Assembly (NCBI GenBank): GCA_947652115.1
Contig: OX393573.1
Location: 1,874,857-1,938,856 of the forward strand
DNA from: Blastomussa wellsi
Lineage: Eukaryota; Cnidaria; Anthozoa; Scleractinia; Plerogyridae
DNA: 64,000 nucleotides
Direction of reading: 5' to 3'
Below are positions 58,485 through 64,000 of the stretch, piece after piece. A model generated the notes under the pieces. It was not told where the DNA came from. It saw only the letters and a list, made by a program, of their open reading frames with translations, and made no database searches. Position 1 is the stretch's first letter. Each line of letters starts with the position of its first letter. The position numbers were made by a program, and so were the translations under genes.

Positions 58485-61400
58485 ACTTGTCTAATAGCGA
58501 GATTCTGAGAGAGTGATCGCAGTTGCTGTTATCAACCTCTAGGCGACACTTTGATGGACGTCGGTGAAGTCTTATGTTGTCGGGTGTGTTTGATCATAAG
58601 CGAAACCTTTCACCGCAGACAAGATTCACTAAAGATTATTGAGCCACGCAAAAAGGTTGATTTGATCTCGACAGTTTTCAAATGGAGAGTAATGGAAATA
58701 GGACAAGAACTAATTGTGGCCGAGGTTCCGATCCGCTAGCTGATTTGGTTAATTCACTCTAATAAATGGCTTTCCCTTCGCCTTGTGTGATCTCGCGTTT
58801 GAAATTGCACCATTGAAAATGACCCATCGTTGCCAAGGGCAGTTCCTGCAAGTGACATTGTCTTGGTCCTGATACATTGCATAAAAGCAAATTTATTTTA
58901 AAGAGGAACTCAGCTGCTACTGTATTTGTTCTGGATGCTAATTTTTGCTTCGAGTTGTTGAACAGTGGGCAAAGAGCCCAAAAACTCGACTGTTCATGAG
59001 CAAATAAAAAACGCGTGTTATTAATTTCAAGAGTTGCCAGATGGAAGCCCAAAGATGAAATCTAAATTTTTACACTACAGCTTTGTTGAAGTCAATTTTC
59101 GCTCATGGCGGACATCGTAGGGATGTCATTCCGGTCTCTTATGTAGGATCATCTGTTTTCGAGTCGTTTTAAATTGTTCAAGTACAATTGCACACAATTC
59201 TTTTCTAGTATCTTTTGTTTCCTTTCTCGTTGTTTTCACACCCTCTCGCTGTTTCGTTCTATCAAATTTTGACGCCCCTCGTTTTCTTTCCATTTACGCC
59301 CAGGCTATAGTGCTGATGAACTCCAACGTCATTTTCATTAAAATGAAATCACCCCTATATTTCATTTTAGTATTTGTCAAAGAAACAAACCGAAGACTCG
59401 AAACAGAGTTCTCCGGGCTCGCGCTTTTCCTTGGTATTAACGGCGTCACGCATAAACTGTTTCTTAATGAACGATGTTTCAACGCTCCGGAACATTACCA
59501 TATGAGAGATGAAATAAACTACATCGGTAAAAAACATTTATTTAATTCGCTTTTCAATGCAGACTTGGAATAAGTGAAATCAATTTCAGTGAGATTACAT
59601 ATTGGCCGGATTGCTTTAATACTTCCAAGAAGAAAAAGAAAACGAAAGGATTATGTCAAAAGCAGGCCATTAATTTCCCTCCTTCATATCTAGTGCTGTT
59701 GTATAAACCGAATCAATATGGATTTAATAGTCAAACAATAAACTAAGTATACATTTTGGACAAGGGAACGGAACTGCCAGAAAGATTATATTAATTCGCT
59801 TGTGTAAAGCAAGTTTAGCACTTAAGAAAAAAATTTCGATAACGAATGAAAACAGATATAACTCGTTTTCAACAAAGGTGTGTTGCCTCAAAGCTTGTTA
59901 CATGTACGTACGTAATTTTTGCCTGAAACCTGTTCGGCGTCCTGGCGAAACAAAACAAACTCATATCTGTTGATTCCGATTCGGTTGCGAACAACATTCT
60001 CTATTTATATTGTTCCTAAAGTTGTAGAAGCTACGATAAACAATTTTTGAAAAATGTTTACCTCGTGGGTGCTTCCGAGTCGGTCAGTTCCAATTGCAAA
60101 GTAGTTCGGACCGTTTTTAGAAAGAGCATGAAGAGCCGGCGGTCAAAGACTCCAGTAATATTAAGGACTCATTCAAAGGACGTTTAAATATTAAAACAGG
60201 CTTTAAGTTGGAAGACAGTTTTTCCAAAGACGCTGAAACCAACTCAGAGTTTTGAAAATACGTAAAAGTAGTGGTTATAATTTACACATACAATCTTGGA
60301 ACGCGCGCGTGCCAAATCATGCTCGAGTGAGGTGCTCTTTGTATTTCGTTTTGCTGAAGTTCTTTGGCGACAAGCTGCAAGTGGAACAGCCACGATAAGG
60401 AAATCTCCAGACCGGCTGGCGACAGCGTGACAGACACAAGTTAACTAGGAAATCGCTATCAAGTGGATCTGTTCGATAGCGGCGAGTATAAGCAGATTTC
60501 GGTTCGTGTTGATATCGTCTTGTCAGTTTGGTACGTGACGCGCGCGATATGATGTCAGAGTTGGAAAATAACATCTTGTACCAAGACCCACTGGCACCAA
60601 GCGCTGAAACATGTGCGATTGTAAGATGAATCACTTGTCAGTTGTCATACAATGAGAGGAAAGCAACATGCTGGTTAATTAAAAGAAATGGGGTCGATTT
60701 ATCACGGTAATCTGCTTACTTCTTTTACTTGGATCTCCACGTGCGCGCGCGATATTTCGCGATGGCCACGCGTGGTATAAAGGAAGTTTTAAAAATAAGC
60801 AGATTAATTTTCTATTTATATACTGGGCAAAAGAGTCCGATTAGTCGTTTTGTTATTAAACAAGCTAAACACGAGACCTGGCTTGTATGAAACTGAAATG
60901 TTGGAGGTGAAAAAATTCACTGCAAGCACTGAATCAAAATGCCTTCTAGTCCTAAGACACAAATGAAGACAAAATCTTGTATCTGATAATAAATCAATTC
61001 CCCAGTTTAGCTGTTTAGTTCAACATATACATTTTGAAATAATTGCGTCACTCCAGGGGACGATTGAACCATATGGCTTACATCTGTCGCATTAAATATT
61101 TTATCCGAGGACGTCAAAATTGGGGCTAAAGCTGAACATGAAAGTGTTCCGAAATGTTTTTTTTGTTTTCAATTTTGAAACAATCACTGTGCTATTTATG
61201 TATCATCAAAAATACACGGGGCGTGGGGAGTAGCCGCACTACCTCAACAGCTCAATAAAATTTTATCCAGGAGTCTGTTCCATGATTCCAAAACTTCATC
61301 TACGTAGAGCTTGCATGGAAATGTAACATCTTTCAGATACCCACATCAGATCTACTGCCACAAATTTCTATTTTTTTTCTTTATTTCTAGTGATAATTTT

Positions 61401-61795
61401 TAATGAATGAGATTTTTCTCTTTAACTCTCAGCTCGTGACTAATAACCCTTCGACAAGCCTCTTGAAAAGTTACAAACACGAGGGAACCTTTCCCGATTC
61501 CCAGTGTGTGCCGAGATCAAAGTAATGTCGAGTCACAAGTTCTGGGGCCTAATTTATTACTTGATTGGTAAACGCGATTTTCGCGATGACAAAAAAAACT
61601 CGCGAAATTAACGACTTTTGAAACAAAGCTCTCGCAAAAAATATTGACGCCAAATTCAATACCATATTTTAAGATTTTATAATAAAACTTGGCATCCGTT
61701 TGCATGTTTTGCCATGTTCGAGTTCGCTCTCTCTGACACCGACTGAAACACAGCAGGAAACATGCAACAGAAAGAAGAGATATTTCAAATTCAGT

Positions 61796-61975
61796 CTCGT
61801 ACCCAGTCGCTATTTACGGACTCTGAGGGCGAGAGAAGATTGGATACTAGTAAAGAATGAGGCGCGCAGGGTGCATGGGAAAGAATGATGGACCTTCCCA
61901 TGACACCCTGCAGCCTCAGTCTTCCCCAGCGTCCAACTGCTTCTCTCGTTTCCGTAAATAGCGACTGGGTACGAG
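61796..61975. mobile_element. MITE with CTCGTACCCAGTCGCTATTT ends
   Basis: A 25-bp perfect terminal inverted repeat bounds 180 bp. Internal blocks 'gggtgcatgggaa' and 'ttcccatgacaccctg' also pair, so the whole is a fold-back structure. Confidence 0.75.
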
Positions 61976-62401
61976 TCTGTCACAAATAAAGCAAATCAAA
62001 TAAATAAATGAACTTTTTAACGAAGCTACCAAGTAACAGTCTTCCAACGAACAAACCTGTACATGTGGCCCTCGGATTCTAGATCGAATTGGAATTTAGA
62101 AGTGTTGGTTTTTGCTGGAGAGAGAAAAACCGGCCGAGAACGAAATTATAATTTGTGCAAAAACCCAAAATGCAATGATGCAGCGGGGAATTTCCTTTAG
62201 GTCCAAGGGAGACCCGAGAACAAGGTAGTTTGGTTGTTCACCGTATCATTTTTTTCATTTTTTGTATTCACTTACTTACCCCAAGTCAGTACTAGCTAAT
62301 AAATAATAATAATAATCAGTGAAATTTTTCTTTCTGAGCACAAACACTCTACTAATTAAGGAGACTCAATCAAATCAACTAGAATTTAGGAGACCATTTT
62401 C

Positions 62402-62554
62402 GGCCTTTCTTGGGCTTTTCAAAGCCATGCGCGGTTTTCATTTCAATGGTCTATGTACATACTCTTTGAGAGACATTTTCTCTCTCTTTTAGGATGAAAA
62501 TAGGCCGTTAAAATGAAAATCGCGCGTATAGCTTTCAAAAGCTCAAGAAAGGCC
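62402..62554. mobile_element. Small inverted-repeat element (GGCCTTTCTTGGGCTTTT ends)
   Basis: The left arm pairs with the right arm through the end motif and 'gcgcggttttcatt' against its complement. About 150 bp, ending 126 bases before the ATG of the next gene. Confidence 0.6.
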
Positions 62555-62680
62555 AAAAAGGGACTCCAGCTAAGGTTTTAAGGAGGCTCCCTAGAGTTTA
62601 AGACCGCGCGCAGGCTGGGCACTAGTATGGCGCGAGTTTTTAAATCCTCGCGAAGTCCGCGCAAAAAAATGTAAACAAAC

Positions 62681-64000
62681 ATGGCTTCCCTGTTTCGTAA
62701 TATCGTCTGGATAAAGCCCACAAAATTGCTGGAAGCTGGAAATGCAAGTTTTTTCCTTTGCATGGGACGCTGTTTTGGTAAAAGAAGAAATGTTACAGGA
62801 GTAGCTAGTGTGTTTTCGACAGAAAGTGTCGATTTTCCAAAACGTGAATCTAATTATCGTAAACATCGCATAAAGTTTTCGTACGTGTACTCAGTGTTTG
62901 GAGCAGTAAGTTTGGCTGCGGCTAACTCAAACGATAAAGAAGGGGGTACTACACCGTCATCATCACTTACCAGTCAGAGTCTTACTCCCTCTCCGTCTCA
63001 CCACGAAAAGCGAGGTGCAAATGGGCGCTTCACGAAACCCGGAGTAAAAGGAACTTCAAAAAATCTGGAGCACATGAGACGTGGATATAAAAACTACATC
63101 GTGAAAAGGAAACTGGAGTTTGGAAACTCTATTGACGAAAACGCACCACCCTCTAAACGAGAAACTAGGAGTACTCAGGTATGGGCACTTTAGAACTTTA
63201 TATCACTACCCAGAAGTGCAATTACCGGAGCTATCCATTTTTTGTGCTATATAACAGGCTGCCACCGAAAGAGAAGAAGCCATTCCGAGTGGAACTCGAT
63301 TCATTGACCTCGATGTGTTCCGGGAAAGGCTCCAAAGCTGCATTCACTGCCAATCAGGTAAATGAAATCCACCAATTCTTCTCTGAACCATTAGGAATGG
63401 ACTGAGCTGGAATGGACTTTCCTATGAGCTCCATAGAATGTATACCTACTTTCTTGTGTGCCGTTTTGAATGGACACAATGTAAATGCAAAAATTGTTTA
63501 CAATCAACTTTTGCTCATTTTTGCTAGACTGCTTACTGGTGAAAAAAAAGTTGATAGTAAGAAAGTACTGCATGCATTAATTAAGACATGTTGCTGTGCA
63601 AAAAATTGATATATTTTATCCTGTGCAAAAAAATAGTGGTCTCCTTGTTTTTCCTAGTTTTGTTGGAAAACCCCCTAGAAGTATGTTTTTAGATACCCTG
63701 CATGAGCAAATTACAACATCAGTTTTCGTGACATTAAGTCATTTAAAAAACATAGTCTTTTTCCTGCCACAATAATCAAATATCCTTAGTATGCTATTCA
63801 CATGTAAAGCTCTTTTCACTTCACTTGTATCATTTTAGGACCACTTTCCTTTTACAATGTCACTGATGAGGTACGGCATGGTCTAGCTAGCACATTTGTG
63901 ATAAAATGTCCCGTCTGTGGTAAAAACAACGAAGTCAAAACTTCTGGACAACACCGAAGTGGAAAGTGTGGTCCGCCTGCTTTTGACATAAACACACGAG
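62681..64000 (+). CDS. Mutator-like transposase-domain protein, 5' part (cut by the window edge)
   Basis: Exons 62681-63178, 63258-63357 and 63839 to beyond the window; GT/AG, phases consistent. Exon 1 (166 residues) starts at ATG after 'aaaaaaatgtaaacaaac' and contains a Ser/Thr/Pro-rich stretch, then a basic segment with GRFTKPG and KRKLEF. Exon 2 carries GTRFIDLDVFRERLQ and a Cys-x2-Cys pair. Exon 3 carries GLAS-x-FVIKCPVCG and GPPAFDINTR. This order (a 'GxRxIDL' start, paired cysteines, then the GLAS and FDINT blocks) is what I know from the N-terminal part of Mutator-like transposase-domain proteins common in cnidarians; the transposase core would lie past 64000. The start is uncertain since part of exon 1 may be untranslated. 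It could be a live element, a remnant, or a host-adopted gene. Confidence 0.65.

Larger units (their letters stand above)
56971..62680. other. Gene-poor interval downstream of the NET gene
   Basis: Beyond the NET 3' UTR no gene is supported. The interval is AT-rich and mostly unique by eye apart from two inverted-repeat elements near its end (61796-61975 and 62402-62554). Confidence 0.5.

Noticed and set aside
1..64000. Defence island, CRISPR array or prokaryotic operon
   Set aside because: Genes are spliced, spaced and animal-like; no direct-repeat/spacer array or compact operon was found.

Overview
The window looks like nuclear DNA of an anthozoan cnidarian, most likely a stony coral (inference from AT-rich intron-bearing genes, many short inverted-repeat elements and tRNA-headed SINEs, and a bacterial-chitobiase-like GH20 family in an animal gene context). 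No rRNA gene, CRISPR array or prokaryotic operon is visible.

Positions 179-46099 hold a cluster of five complete multi-exon genes for beta-N-acetylhexosaminidases of glycoside hydrolase family 20, here called GH20-1 to GH20-5. All were rebuilt exon by exon from GT/AG sites with matching codon phase. Each encodes the bacterial chitobiase layout: an N-terminal hydrophobic segment, a CHB_HEX carbohydrate-binding-like domain, the GH20b domain, the catalytic barrel with an intact Gly-Gly-Asp-Glu motif, and a C-terminal CHB_HEX_C domain. GH20-1 (minus) and GH20-2 (plus) diverge from a 1.9 kb spacer. GH20-3 (minus) and GH20-4 (plus) repeat that arrangement 22 kb further on. GH20-5 (plus) follows GH20-4. 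The paralogues share the same eight-exon plan (GH20-4 has one extra intron) but differ in their ends: predicted type II membrane anchors (1 and 3), a hydrophobic C-terminal tail suggesting a GPI or membrane anchor (2), and secreted forms with short signal peptides (4 and 5). They would be expected to release GlcNAc or GalNAc from chitin oligomers or glycans at the cell surface or outside the cell. Introns and spacers of the cluster are full of non-autonomous DNA elements, SINE copies and satellites.

Positions 46100-55449 appear gene-poor and lower in recognisable repeats. They lead to a two-exon gene (55450-56970) for a NET-family zinc-finger repressor (Noc/Elbow/Nlz, vertebrate ZNF503/ZNF703). 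Its 156-base intron is stop-free and in frame, so a plain ORF reading adds 52 false residues. Both flanks of this gene carry a dense cluster of TGACAG hexamers, the core site of TALE homeodomain proteins, suggesting a regulatory landscape.

Positions 56971-62680 show no gene. From 62681 to the window end lies the 5' part of an intron-containing gene resembling the N-terminal region of Mutator-like transposase-domain proteins. It is cut off by the window edge.
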